The notes under the pieces were generated by a model that made no database searches, had not been told where the DNA came from, and saw only the letters and a list, made by a program, of their open reading frames with translations. Positions 33,107 through 44,600 of a stretch of 64,000 nt of DNA are shown here, in pieces (position 1 is the stretch's first letter; the number at the start of each line of letters is the position of its first letter). Location: assembly GCA_036971475.1 (NCBI GenBank), contig JBAIZL010000001.1, positions 108,366,350 through 108,430,349 of the forward strand, written 5' to 3'. The position numbers were made by a program, and so were the translations under genes. Source of the stretch: Prosapia bicincta (taxonomy: Eukaryota > Arthropoda > Insecta > Hemiptera > Cercopidae).

Positions 33107-34380
33107 TTAACACGTTAAGTGCGGCAATGTTTTATAGTTGCGCATCAAAATTACTAAACAAATATTATTAATTACTTGCATTGAAAATGTTGATGATGGA
33201 CCCAATATGTCATCTGAAGTTGGCTAGGTGACATCATTTCTGTAAGTTTAATTAATTTTTGTAGGTTTTGGTGACATCATTTCTGGAAAGTTCATGTACG
33301 TACTTTGCCGGTGGTGTCAGTTCTTGTATCTCAGGTGATGGTTGTCGACTGTCTAACTGTTGGGTTTCTCTCCTAATTGTTGCTGGATAACGACAAACGT
33401 TTTTTCCAGTTACAGCACTTAGTTATAGGTATAGAAAAAGTACCACCAAGAATTAAAGTACCCACAACCCTTCCTGCTGCCATTTTTCAGCAATAAAAAT
33501 AAGTTTACACACAATCTCAATAAGTTAATCTTATCTAAAGAGTTCTAACACAATGTTTATAATAATTTCTAAAACATACCAAAATAAATACTATATACAT
33601 CCCCACCCCTGCCATTTTAATACTCAGCTTTAGGCATCCATGTCCTCGTAAAACTTGTCGAAACAACACATTTCACACAGTCCAGGTTCATCCGGGCACA
33701 CAGGACAAATGTAGGTGGTCAATTTCTCTTTTGCCTTCTTTAGTACAAACTCGGCATTTTCTTTGAACTCGGTGTCCATTTGTTTTCCTTTTGTTATTCT
33801 TTGAGTGCCTGTGTATGTTGTTTCGAGTAGGAGTCACCATTATGGAAGCCTGTTTGGGGGGTGAAAGTCCTTCAATGACTGAGACGGAAATCATACAAGC
33901 TTAGTTTATTTTGGTTTGAAGCAATAGTCTCAAAAAAATTCTAATTTCGGCCAAAGTCGCGTCTTTCCAATTCGTGACTTGGCAGTATTTTCTGGACCAC
34001 AAAAAAATTCCAAGGCATTTCTGTTAGTCTCAGTAATAATTGTCTCTAAGAAAATAATGTCTATCAATAAATTAAACCAATCAGTTGGAGTATTGTTACC
34101 GGGAATTAGCACTCTATTATCGGGTCAAAAAGTGTTGATACTCGAGTTTAAGCTTTTACTACAAGGAAACCGATATACTTATAACAAAACAAGATGCACC
34201 AAAATTTCATAAATTTAATTTTGCGTCGATTAATGTAAATTTAATTTTTTTTGCGGTTTTAACTTTGTCTTTCAGCTGGTTGAATGAAAAAAGTACCAGT
34301 TTTTTGGCGTTTTTCAGACAATGCCAGACTTTGAAAATTTATAATATAAAACCTAATAAACCAATCGTGTTAAAAATTTA
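33107..34380 (-). mobile_element. piggyBac-like element, internally deleted
   Basis: The left edge TTAA followed by CACGTTAAGTGCGGCAATG fits a piggyBac end with its TTAA target. Transposase remnants lie on the minus strand. The right end was not found with confidence; 34380 is a rough limit near a GTGTTAA word. The element sits between kinesin exons 7 and 8. Confidence 0.5.
33640..34112 (-). pseudogene. piggyBac transposase remnant (N- and C-terminal pieces)
   Basis: The upstream piece (34112-33930) includes DWFNLLIDIIFLETIITETN, matching the N-terminal helix of piggyBac transposases that ends ETNRYA. The downstream piece (33894-33640, with a frame change) has KCRVCTKEGKRE and then a CPDEPGLCEMCCF block, the Cys-rich zinc-binding tail. 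The whole catalytic DDD core between them is missing, so the element is dead. Confidence 0.7.
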
Positions 34381-34939
34381 ATAGGTTATAGCACATATAT
34401 TTCTATACCATATTTATGAATTTCAGAATTTTTACCTAATTACAAAAAAGTTGTGATTTTTGTCAAAGTGTTTTATTTTGGGATCGGATGAAGATAAAAA
34501 TAGCAATGAAAGCTTGAATTGTAGCTCTTAAGCTATGAATTGACAATTTAAAGCAATAAATTTGTTACACAGTCTTTACAAAATTATATTGATCTCTGAT
34601 CGAATCGGTACCGGGATGCATTCGCGCGTGAAATTGTTACTGCTCGGCTGTCCTGTGCAGGGAAATTTCATGCAACAAAACTGGTTTTCGATGGGCCGCC
34701 GATAGTCAACCACTATGGCTGCTTCACAGCATACGTATTTAAGGAAAATTAGGAACCTCCGATCAAAAGAATATAAAATATTTTTTATGGTAAGATTCTA
34801 TTTTTTAAGATGCCTGCTTTTTAGGTAAATGCTATAGGCTAAATGCATAGAAGTAGAAATATATAATTTCCTACTATTGATTTCATACCATACAGATTAA
34901 ACATGTGTTCAGTTATACATTGTATTTTGTATGATTTAG
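34381..34939. other. Intron, no gene seen
   Basis: Non-coding. The stretch 34600-34730 is less AT-rich (CGCGCGTG, GGGCCGCCG) but has no frame or repeat I could name; it may be more of the piggyBac end. Confidence 0.4.
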
Positions 34940-35049
34940 GTCGAGAGAAATGTAGTGAAAAACAAGCCAGCATTGCCTAGCTCCCATACTCTAGACTCAT
35001 TAGCAGAATACCAATCAACAAAAATGGGAACTCCAAGCACAAGTTCCAG
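34940..35049 (+). CDS. KIF13B: Kinesin-3 (KIF13B-like) exon 8
   Basis: Acceptor TATGATTTAG (ends 34939), donor GTGAGC (from 35050). The product VERNVVKNKPALPSSHTLDS continues to MGTPSTSS. It ends two bases into a Ser codon completed by exon 9, giving SSGYGSQA. That junction is good proof of the model because it spans the inserted BEL element. Confidence 0.88.
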
Positions 35050-35790
35050 GTGAGCTTAGCAGATTCATCTTGTGCAAATGAAGCAGAAGGTTAAGTTTCC
35101 AACTTTCATTTATTTCGATCTTCAAATAATTTTAATTAGTTTTGATATAAAACAGTTTAAGAAGTACAGTACTTTCATTTGAACAATGAAGAAAAGTTAG
35201 TTTTCATACAGTCATATACAGTCACCTATTTGTTGTAAGCAAGATTTCAGTGTACAGTATATGCAATGGTTACCATAGATTGAACAATAATAGAAATAAA
35301 ATAAATAATAAATATTGTTTACTAGTTTGGTTGTGGCATCTGAAATCTCCAGGACTAACATAGCGTTGGCACGTAGTTTGTTTAATCAGTATCTGTGATA
35401 TGCTTATGTTGGGGATAACTATTTAAAGTAGTTATAAAATATTTGAAGTCTTTCATTTTAGTAATATAATTTTGTCTTTTTTTTATAGAATCATATCTGA
35501 TATATAGGTTTTTTTTTCTGTAATTACATTCCGGGTGCAATATTTTAACAATTCAGCAATTAAATTGGCGCTTTTATTATTTATTGTTGAAACCATTTAA
35601 CCATGCTCTTGGCCTTGAGAGATCGCAATAGGCGAGATGGAAGGCAGTATAAATATTTTGATATAAACATGATAAGGACTGTCAAAACTTTAATGGTTGG
35701 TAATTATAAAACTACAGTCTCCTCAATTACCAATAAAATGCCTTGCTGATCGTAGCTTTCTCAAATTCTGATCGTAACCTTCAGAAGAAA
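35050..35790. other. Intron up to the BEL element
   Basis: AT-rich. A BEL 3' LTR would be expected in the last few hundred bases, but I see no match to the sequence on the other side of the element. Confidence 0.45.
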
Positions 35791-35803
35791 CCAAAGGTGA
35801 AAC

Positions 35804-37912
35804 TCAAGGCTGCAGCGGAAAACCAACAAGCTTGTGGACAGGTCGCTTCAGCTGGCCGTGCGAGGTTTTGACAGTAGCTACACGGGATACTTGGTCGTGT
35901 CCAGGATGTAGATGTATGATCCGACCCATAGGCCAATGAAGGGGGCTCGGATGCTCTCCAGTGATGAAGACGAGTTGATCCTCCTGAAGCGGTGAGGAGT
36001 TCTTGTGCCACTTGCGGCGTTGAATCTGCGAATGCAGGTACTGAGTAGACCAAGTCTTCCAGAAACGGTTGGTCATTTGCTGAATCATGGACCAACGAGA
36101 TTTAAGAGGCGGTTCGGGGTAACATCTCTCCGGAAGTGCAAGGAGCGGACGTCCAATAAGAAAATGTCCGGGAGTGAGGAAAGACGATCCTTCGCTGGGG
36201 TCAGGCGAAACCTCGAAAATAGGTCGACTGTTAAGAATAGCCTCTATCCGGGTAAACAACGTAGACAATTCCTCAGGGTTTAATACCGTATTACCAATCG
36301 TGCGGTGCATAAGTCCTTTAGCGGATTTGACGGCAGCCTCCCAGAGTCCGCCGAAATGTGGTGCGGCTGGAGGGTTAAAGTGCCATTCAATGCGTTGGTC
36401 GGCGAGTTTGCTCTTGATAAGCGATTTCGAGTGGTCAAGCAGTTGATAGACCTCACTCAGGCGGTTCGCGGCTCCAACAAAATTCGTGCCGTTGTCAGAA
36501 TAAATATCAGAGGGTAGCCCTCGTCTTGACGTGAAACGGTGTAAAGCTGAGAGAAAGGCATCGGTGGATAGGTCGGATACCATCTCCAAGTGCACAGCCT
36601 TAGTAGCCATGCAGACAAATAGACAAAGATAAGATTTTAAAAGCTTCAAGGTACGCAAATGATTTGCCTTTGTGTCGAAGGGTCCAGCGAAATCAATTCC
36701 CACCCTGCAGAAAGGCGGCGATGGAGTGACTCTAGATGATGGTAAAGCAGCCATCATAGGTGGACGAGGCTTAGATTGCAGACGGAAACACCGCATGCAC
36801 GCATGAATGCGTTGTCGAAGTAAGGAGCGTAACGCAATAATCCAAAATTCGCCGTTAATCAGCGCTTGAGTGGTGCGCGGTCCGGCATGTAAGGCTAACT
36901 TGTGGTAATGATCGCAGATCAAGTTGACGTACTGATGATGTTTAGGAAGCAGAAGGGGGTGCTTAGATTCATACGACATCTCAGAATGATTAAGTCTTCC
37001 GCCCACCCTGAGTAAGCCCTGGGCGTCGACAAATGGCGTTAGGCTGCGGAGCGGATCGATGATTTGAGCGCCACGACGGAGCCGTTGCAATGTTGCGCTG
37101 AAGGCCAGCTCTTGTATGAGCTTGACGCAGAGATCTCTGGCGTTACTTAACTCCTGCACTGAAGGCGTAGTAAATGAAGTTTTACTCAAGGCGACTTTGG
37201 CCTTGTAGCGGGTGTTATGACCGTGGTTAGTAGTCTGGCCTTTACGACGGCAATTATTCACGAACCGCAGGACGTAAGCGAAAACATGGTGAAGAGTAAT
37301 TAAGTTCGAATGTCGTTCTATAGTTGTCAATAGTCGATTAGGCTCTTGAACGGCCGTACATAGCCGTCTAGGTTCAGATTTATGTTCGGTCTGGTCCGGG
37401 TTAAGGCCGGTCGGCTTAGACAAATGCCACGCAGTAGGACATTGTAGCGCCCATGGTGGGCCGTGCCACCACAGCGGATGTTCAGCAAGCTGGTTAGGTA
37501 GACACCCACGGGAAGCAACGTCCGCGGGGTTATCAGCAGTCGAGACATGGAACCAACGGTCCATGGAGGTATTTGAAACGATTTCAGTGACGCGTTTGGC
37601 AGTAAAAGTCTTCAATAAATAAGGCGGGGTGTTGATCCAATACAACACAATTTCAGAATCGGTGAAGAAAAACGTCTCGGCGTCAGACACAAAATTCAAA
37701 ACGGGCTGAACGGACTTATAGAGTTTGGCCAGCAAGACTGCGCCACAAAGCTCCATGCGAGGTATGGTGATCGGTTTAACTGGAGCTACCCTGCTCTTAG
37801 CCTTCAGAATGCTAACGGTAACGACTCCATTCCATTCGGTTCTCAAATATATAGCTGCTGCGTATCCAGCTTCGGAAGCATCGCAAAACCCTAACAGGTG
37901 ATGCTTGGCAGC
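35804..37912 (-). pseudogene. BEL pol, RNase H and integrase part
   Basis: Begins right after the TGA at 37913-37915. GFCDASEAGYAAAIYL carries the first RNase H Asp, and FFTDSEIVLYWI and NPADVASRG follow. The integrase has the zinc-finger region around HAGPRTTQALINGEFWI, then GIDFAGPF with its catalytic Asp, YSDNGTNFVGA with the second, and a Glu following HFGGLWEAAVKSAK. It ends with the BEL-type C-terminal domain (WPMGRIIHLHPGHD). The first ATG, at 37846, is 23 codons inside the frame and is not a true start; the segment is the continuation of pol. Confidence 0.88.
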
Positions 37913-39775
37913 TCATGTGCCAACGTGTCGAGGTATTTGGATAGAAGACAAACTGGCGAATTGAACAATGAATCTGTCCCATTGATTTAGAAGCGCGGTT
38001 GGCAAAGGTTCATCCCATGATAACCTTTCGAGCCACAAACGTTTGAGAAAGCATTTGATCCAGAAAGTAATAGGCGTTAAGAAGCCAAGCGGGTCGAAAG
38101 TCCGAGCGACATAAGATAGTATGGTGCGTTTCGTAGGCACCGAAACGAAATTCTGACTCTGGTAGGAGAACGAGTCCGAGGTAGGATTCCATTGCAGTCC
38201 CAGTATTTTGATGGCGGTAGAATTGTCCTGGAACAGTAGCGGGTTCTCCAGATGAGCGGAAGGTAGCGTTGACAATAGTGCAGGATCACTTGATGACCAT
38301 TTCCTGAGTTCCAGGCCGGCGAGTGCGAAAATGTTAATGAGCTGCTGTATCAATTCCTTGGCATCTTCGGGTGTATCGGCGCCAGTGACAACATCATCAA
38401 CATAAGTCTGCTGAAGTATTGCTTGCGACGCGGCAGGGTATCGGCTACCTTCGTCCTTTACGAGTTGTTCAAGCGTCCGCAACGCTAAATACGCAGACGG
38501 GGTTAGTCCGTACGTGACAGTAGCTAACTCGTATTCCACAAGCGGAGATTGAGGCGTCGGTCGGTATAGTATGTGCTGGTGACAGCGATCAGCTGGGCGC
38601 ACGGCAATTTGTCGGTACATCATTTTAAGATCAGCACTAACGGCGTGAACATACAGGCGAAAGGAAATGATGACGTTAGACAGGTCCTTCTGAAGTTTAG
38701 GACCGGAAAGCAATTGCTGATTTAAAGAATTCGCGTTACAATCAGGCGAGGATGCGTTGAATACTACTCGTAACTTAGTAGTAGAACTGGTGGTCTTAAA
38801 AACACAATGATGCGGGATCAAATAGTTAGAAGTATTAAGTGCGGGGTACATATGACCCAAAGTCATATATTCTGTCATGAATTGATGATATTGCTGAGCT
38901 ACCTCCGGCTGACGACTTAAACGTCGTTCTAAAGCATGATAACTGGCGAGGACAACGTTGCGGTTTGACTTAAGTGGTACAGCGTCAGGTTTGAAGGGGA
39001 GGGCGACCACATATCTCCCGACTTCATCGCGTTCAGTAGTTGTAGTAAACAGGCTTTCACAAAGCTGTTCGTCAGGGCTCAAAGATTTAGCCTCAGTTAC
39101 TTCTTCGACTTCCCAAAACCGTCGAATATTGTCATCAATAGACTGTAGCGAGGTAATGAACACTCTAGGTTGATGGGGCATACTATACGGTACGGATCCC
39201 ATAATGACCCAACCTAATCGAGTGTTAAGCGCAGAGGGCTGGCCATGAATGATAGTGCAAGGCCCATTAGTGAGTATTTGGGTGAAAACATCTGCCCCCA
39301 GTATAATGTCAACACCGGCAGGCGAGTCGAAATGAGGGTCAGCTAAAGGTAGATGCTGGTATTGAGCACTTATTTGAGAGGCTAACCTAGTAGCCGGCAG
39401 CGGGTCAGTAATGTGGTTAAGCACGGCGGCTTCAGTAGTTAGCATTACACCAGGGTCATGCCGCGAGAATAAAATCAACGTAACGTACTCGTGGATACGT
39501 GTGGTCTTGGCGGCGACACCAATCAAAGACATATTTGAACTCCGAGTAGGTAGGCTCAACAGGACGCTTGCTTTCTTAGTAATGGCAGATATCTGACTGC
39601 TGGGGTCAATAATAGCTCTAAAGGAACGAGGTTGACCGTAATGGTCTTGGATGACGATTTGTGCGGTGCCTAACAGGGCGAGAGATTCCTGAATATTACA
39701 TGACAGCGAACGAGGTTGAGCTTGAGTATCGGTTGCGCGTCTAGTTGCTGGCCTCGGGTGTCGCGGTGTGACTAG
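37913..39775 (-). pseudogene. BEL protease and reverse transcriptase part
   Basis: Starts just after the TGA that ends gag and is in the same frame. The protease active site is RAIIDPSSQISAIT (about 39590), a BEL-like Asp-x-x-S-Q variant; IILGADVF lies further on. The RT has LRVVFNASSPDCNANSLNQQ, motif A with VSADLKMMYRQI and the catalytic YVDDVVTGA. It stops at 37913 inside the connection to RNase H. The ATG at 39559 lies inside the protease and should not be read as a start. Confidence 0.88.
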
Positions 39776-41215
39776 TCACTGTTGTGACGGCGGGTTGTTA
39801 TGTAACAAAGTATGGTGTGCCTCGTTGCACTGCTTGCAGCGTTGGCTGGACTTACATTTAGCTTGGAAATGTGAGCCAAGACAATTGAAGCACCGTTGTA
39901 GTTTCATGATGGCATCCTGGCGTGCCGCAGAAGGCAGTTCGAGAAAGGATTGACAGTCAATGATGCGATGTCCTTCTCCGCAATAATAACACATGCCTGC
40001 GTGTGTCGTAGAAACATGGGATTGATTCATGTGAAGCGGTGGTAATCGGTGACGGAATACTGACATCCTAGGAGTGTTCATAACAGGAGGTATATTTACG
40101 GGGCGCGGCCCGTTGAATGGCCGTGTAGGGCCTGACGCAGCACGTCTAGGCTCGTATACATATTGCGTAGCCTTAGGTGTAATAGAATTGTCGGGCGAAA
40201 CCGAAGGCTGGACAATTGTACTATGTGCCGTGTTCGGGTTAGGTTCCAGTCGGTCAAAATTTAAATCACGGGCCCCTTGCGAATCAGACTCATTCACTGA
40301 CGACACCAGTATGCGGGGTTGTTGAGCAGCTCTTGCGTTAGTAGAAGCGGCGGCAGGCGGTTGATCCAACAACTCTAGAGCCCTGGCCTGTTCCGTTATA
40401 AAATCATTCAACAGTTTGTACGTAGGCATACGATTTGTGCCTAGCCTCGTTTCAAAATTTAATCTAGTCTGGGGGTCCAAGTTATTAATGGACATCTGAA
40501 AAAGCAGGAAATCAGCCAAATCATCTAGCTGGATAACCTTCAACGCACACACAGCGTTTGAATGCGCGGTCAAGAAGCGGTTCAGTTCAGTTTGCGAAGC
40601 ATTCTTAATTTGTTTAAAGTCTTGAATAATTTTAAAATAGTGGTCAGCCAAACGGCGTGGGTTAGCGTACCGATTGCGCAAAGCTCGATATGCAATGCTG
40701 TAATTTTGTTCAGATATTATCAAGCCTGTGACAATTGCTAAAGCGTCGCCTTTAAGTACAGATTTCAGATATTGGAATTTCTGTATATTACTAAGACTGT
40801 CGTTGCAATGGACCATTGAATCGTACATTGTTATAAAGTCCGTCCAGTCACTGTTGTTTCCTGAAAAAATAGGCAACGCAATACTAGGGAGGTTAGGTGA
40901 ACCTACAGCTGATTTGACGGGCGAGGTTGATGCCACCTCTGCCTTGATAAGGTTAGGGTATTTTGCTATCATGGGCAAATACACGTCCTGAAATTGTCTT
41001 TTGATATTAAACGCACTTTCAGCTAAACTTGCCACCTGGGTGGCGAACGTTTGTTCTAATATCTCATAAGTATCCACGAAATTGGCCTGAATGCGTCTTA
41101 TTTCTCGAGCGATGCCTTCCGGCATCTCTTTATCGTCAAGAAGGGTTTGTACTTGTTCCAAATCATTTAATATATTCTTTAATTTAGCGAGGTAATATTC
41201 AGTATTAATTGCCAT
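39776..41215 (-). CDS. BEL gag polyprotein
   Basis: Nucleocapsid-type protein. I prefer the ATG at 41215 (MAINTEYYLAKLKNILND) over the upstream one at 41257, whose added residues (CCVLFVNFIKLF) look like leader sequence. A coiled N-terminus is followed by the BEL motif LPIFSGNNSDWTDF and then three zinc knuckles near the C-terminus: CYYCGEGHRIIDC, CFNCLGSHFQAKC and CKQCNEAHHTLLH (last ligand His). The TGA ending this frame is in phase with pol, so gag and pol were once fused, or pol is made by read-through. Confidence 0.88.
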   Translation of the reverse strand: MAINTEYYLAKLKNILNDLEQVQTLLDDKEMPEGIAREIRRIQANFVDTYEILEQTFATQVASLAESAFNIKRQFQDVYLPMIAKYPNLIKAEVASTSPVKSAVGSPNLPSIALPIFSGNNSDWTDFITMYDSMVHCNDSLSNIQKFQYLKSVLKGDALAIVTGLIISEQNYSIAYRALRNRYANPRRLADHYFKIIQDFKQIKNASQTELNRFLTAHSNAVCALKVIQLDDLADFLLFQMSINNLDPQTRLNFETRLGTNRMPTYKLLNDFITEQARALELLDQPPAAASTNARAAQQPRILVSSVNESDSQGARDLNFDRLEPNPNTAHSTIVQPSVSPDNSITPKATQYVYEPRRAASGPTRPFNGPRPVNIPPVMNTPRMSVFRHRLPPLHMNQSHVSTTHAGMCYYCGEGHRIIDCQSFLELPSAARQDAIMKLQRCFNCLGSHFQAKCKSSQRCKQCNEAHHTLLHNNPPSQQ

Positions 41216-41492
41216 CATAAATAATTTAATAAAGTTCACAAATAAAACGCAACACAAATTAATTTCACAAATTTTTTTTTAAATAGCGGTAAGTGGACTG
41301 TATAGTTTAATAAACGTAAAATATTTCCTCATCACAAAGCAAATCAAAATCAAGTGACGTATACCTATGACGTCACGTATGACTAACTTCCCGCGCGTGT
41401 AACTCGCACAAAGGAAATCAGAAATCAAAGGTTGCGCAACACTTGGTAAGATTGCATGAATCATATAAATCAAATGAATTTGAATTTAATCT

Positions 41493-41512
41493 ATCCGGCT
41501 CGAAGAGGACCA
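41493..41512 (-). promoter_or_regulatory. Candidate tRNA primer binding site of the BEL element
   Basis: The plus strand reads ATCCGGCTCGAAGAGGACCA. Its complement starts TGG, as a primer site must. The plus strand resembles the 3' end of a tRNA-Tyr (ATCCGGCTCGAAGGACCA as I recall it) with two extra bases. It lies about 280 bases upstream of gag. The tRNA identity is from memory and tentative. Confidence 0.4.
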
Positions 41513-42430
41513 AATGAAGCGACTGGCGCTTAGCTAAAATGAGAAGAAAGCGAGGTTCGAGAAAGATCCGAAATAATACAATAGAGATGTTCAGTAACAA
41601 TAATAAGCTGCGGCAAAGTGCCTTACTTCAATCGCTGAGCACGCAATTACGAAAGTTTGAAAGCCATAATGGGCTCCGTACAAGCACATTTAATAACAGA
41701 ATAATTCGCACTGAATTTACACATAAATGAATTATAAGTACTTAAGCTTATGCAGCACTTACCCTCGTGAAGCAAGAAAGGGCAAAATTGAAGTGGTCGT
41801 AGATCTAGTAGCTGTAGAAGTCCTGGGTACCCAGTTTGTAGGAATCCTAGCCAGGCGAGGTCCAACTAGAACTTAAACGAGAAGTCAATAAGCTGCATTT
41901 AAAATCCTAAAGTCATTTATAACTATGGCGCGTAACGGCACAAAGGATCTTACAAAACGGCGATTGTAAATTAAAGTCAATAATCCGCAAATAACGTATA
42001 TAATAACGCGTTCACACGAACACACATTAAGACGAACAGTTTTAACACTTGTACGAGGTTTTCACGGTCAAAAACGGCACTTTGCACATGTGGTGCAACT
42101 TTACGCAACGAGGTACTTTACTAAGGCTTGTTAACCGTACGAAGGTTCGGAGACAACGGGCGACTAACTTACGGAAATGCGAGCTAAGGGAGGGGATCAG
42201 AGAAGCCACAGAAAATCAATACTCAAATCCATACATCGATTGGCAGATCAGACATCACGTGACCATCACTGTACAGGCCAGCTGAGCGTTTGAATATAGG
42301 CCGCGGTAACACGTTCAAACTTCGAGCGCTGACTCGAACACACGAGAAACCAGCTGTGACCAAGTGCAGGATTAGCTGGACGCAACACTATACCTACATC
42401 TTTTTTTGACATAACAATAAGCATTTTTAA

Positions 42431-43750
42431 AATTTTGAAAAAAGTTGTTTTTGTATTCATCATGTCTAGTACTTACTAACTTTGTCTGTTTTTTATAATT
42501 ATTGAGAAACATATCAACAATAAAACATGTACAATTTTGTATAACAAATATTTGTCTGTGTTACATTAGAGTAAACATTGAGTTAGTAATACATTATTAA
42601 AAAAAAATAATAATTTTCAGATTCATTATCAATTATAAAAGTGAGACAAGATGTGAAGCTGATTTTTTTACGTTATAGTTTGTTATAAACAAACTAATAA
42701 AAATGTTGTTACACTTATTAATCTGGAGATGATACTCAATGATGACAGCCAAATAATAATAAGCATCATGATTTACACATTTGTAGTAATAAGTTGAATT
42801 TTAAAACGTAATTTTTGTTATATATTTATGATGGATTACTTTTAACGTTAATTATGTTATAAAAGAAATTCATAACAAACATGATTATGTTTGAACAGGT
42901 TTTGAACAGACCGCTTTGAACAGGTTTTTAGGAAGATTTGTAAAACGTTAGATTACAAAATGACAGTCATAGAAACATAGTTTATCAGATTAATTGTTTA
43001 ACTCGTAATACACATTATGTTGGACAGATCAAAAGACTTTCAAGTATTATAAATGACGGACTTAACATAGAAAAAATTTCATAAAAGTCCTTAAAAGTAT
43101 GTTGTGTCCAAACAAGTTATAGATAATAAAGAATATCAATTTGGCTATCACAATACTAACATTTTGCATAAGGAATATAATTACAGGTACAGCAGACATG
43201 AAATATATGAAAAAGGGGGGTCAAACTTCTGTTAGTAAAATGTTAGCTTTGATATATTTACATTGTTTATAATTATTTGATAGATAAAATTTAAAGTTTG
43301 ATTTGTGGGGGGGGGACTTCTTTTCTTCTTTGAAGTAATAATGTTGTATTAATAATACTTCTTTCATGGACTATTTGTAAGCTAATATATACAAGAGATT
43401 ATAATATAGTAAATTTGATTTGATATTTTTTTACATTGAATTTTGTGACAATTTGATTATATTTTTTAATGTAATGCCAGTATTTTTTTTACTGTTTGGT
43501 TGCGGTTTAAAATATGTGAATTTATGAGTATTTGCTTGAAAGATATTACAATAAATACATTTTGAGTTCTTAAAGAGGATCTTTTCGAATCGAAATACAG
43601 AGCAATATTTTAAAATCTTATTTAAGGTTCTTTCACATTTTAATTATGCGTAAGAGGCTGTAATCAGCCAAATATATCATAAACATTAGACATAAGATTT
43701 TTATTAATTTTTGTAATAGTAGAAAATAATATTTAAGATTTGTATTATAG
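42431..43750. other. Intron after the BEL element
   Basis: AT-rich with a G9 tract at 43309-43317. No gene or repeat identified. It ends with the acceptor TTGTATTATAG. Confidence 0.45.
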
Positions 43751-44147
43751 TGGCTATGGATCACAAGCTGTATCATCTTCAAATCTGACCAACGATGATG
43801 TCCTCTCCCTACGAAGTATGAGTGTTGATGAAACACCAGATGTTGAGAACCGTGGAATTCCTGCAATTGAAGTATTACATCCCTTAAAAGAAGTTGCAAC
43901 TGAAGCGTTACATCCCTTAAAAGAAGTTGCAACTGATGTGTCACATCCTGTTACGGAACTTAAAGTGACAAGTGACGGAACTAAGTCTGAGAGAAAAACT
44001 GTCAATGAAGAAAACCAGTCTGATGCTCAAACTATCAGGAAAAGCAGTGTTAATAATGAAGCTATTGTAAATACTCTTTCTGCTGATGATGAGTCTGCTG
44101 GAGAAAGTTCACCAGTTGTTGTCAACACAGCTCTTCTTCCTGGAAAG
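43751..44147 (+). CDS. KIF13B: Kinesin-3 (KIF13B-like) exon 9
   Basis: Largest exon in the window. Acceptor TGTATTATAG (ends 43750), donor GTAAAT (from 44148). The first base completes the Ser codon from exon 8, giving SGYGSQAVSSS, a conserved Gly-Tyr-Gly-Ser-rich stretch of KIF13B tails. Later residues are Ser/Glu-rich and disordered. Two near-perfect 11-residue units, LHPLKEVATEA and LHPLKEVATDV (43875-43940), come from a 33-bp tandem duplication, with a decayed third unit (SHPVTELKVTS) after them. It ends LLPGK on a full codon. Confidence 0.9.
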
Positions 44148-44454
44148 GTAAATTATCCCCTGTACAACTATTTGCAAAGTGTTGAGAGTTCAATTTGAAT
44201 AGATTATGTGTTTAGTCTAACAAAATATTTTAAAAATAATCTTAATTTTTAATATAATGTACTGATAAGTCCTGGTTTACATATATTAAAAATATGAAAA
44301 TTAAATTGCATACTGAAACTCTTTAATATATTATAAATGCTAGAAAATGTTCTGTTGTTACATTTCAATTCTATAATTATTATGTTTCCATAATAATCTA
44401 TGGAATTTAATTTTTCAAAATAAATTTTAAAAGAGTTTTAGTTTTTAGAGCCTA

Positions 44455-44600
44455 AAACTTATTTGAGATATTTTGGGATAAATAGGAAACTGACAGTCTT
44501 ATGATAATCATTTCTGTAATCTTAAAATATACCCACATAAGCATTAACATAATGATAAATTTCAGACACACTGTATTCTTTATCAATAAAAGAAAAAAAA
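44455..44600. repeat. Decayed arm of the second PLE family
   Basis: Weak similarity to the 1562-1740 arm: AGGAAACTGACAGTCTTATG, CACATAAGCATTAACATAATGA, TTTCAGACACACTG and TTATCAATAAAAG blocks in the same order. Heavily mutated and single-armed. Confidence 0.4.

Larger units (their letters stand above)
35804..42430 (-). mobile_element. BEL/Pao LTR retrotransposon, antisense in the kinesin intron
   Basis: The gag-pol region (41257-35804, 1,818 codons) keeps one reading frame throughout, interrupted only by TGA at 39776-39778 and TGA at 37913-37915. Domain order is gag, protease, RT, RNase H, integrase, as in BEL/Pao elements. A candidate tRNA primer site lies at 41493-41512, so the 5' LTR should lie beyond it, up to about 42430 where the GC-richer sequence ends. 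No matching 3' LTR was found below 35804, so the 3' end may be lost. It is clearly more GC-rich than the host intron. Confidence 0.85.
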
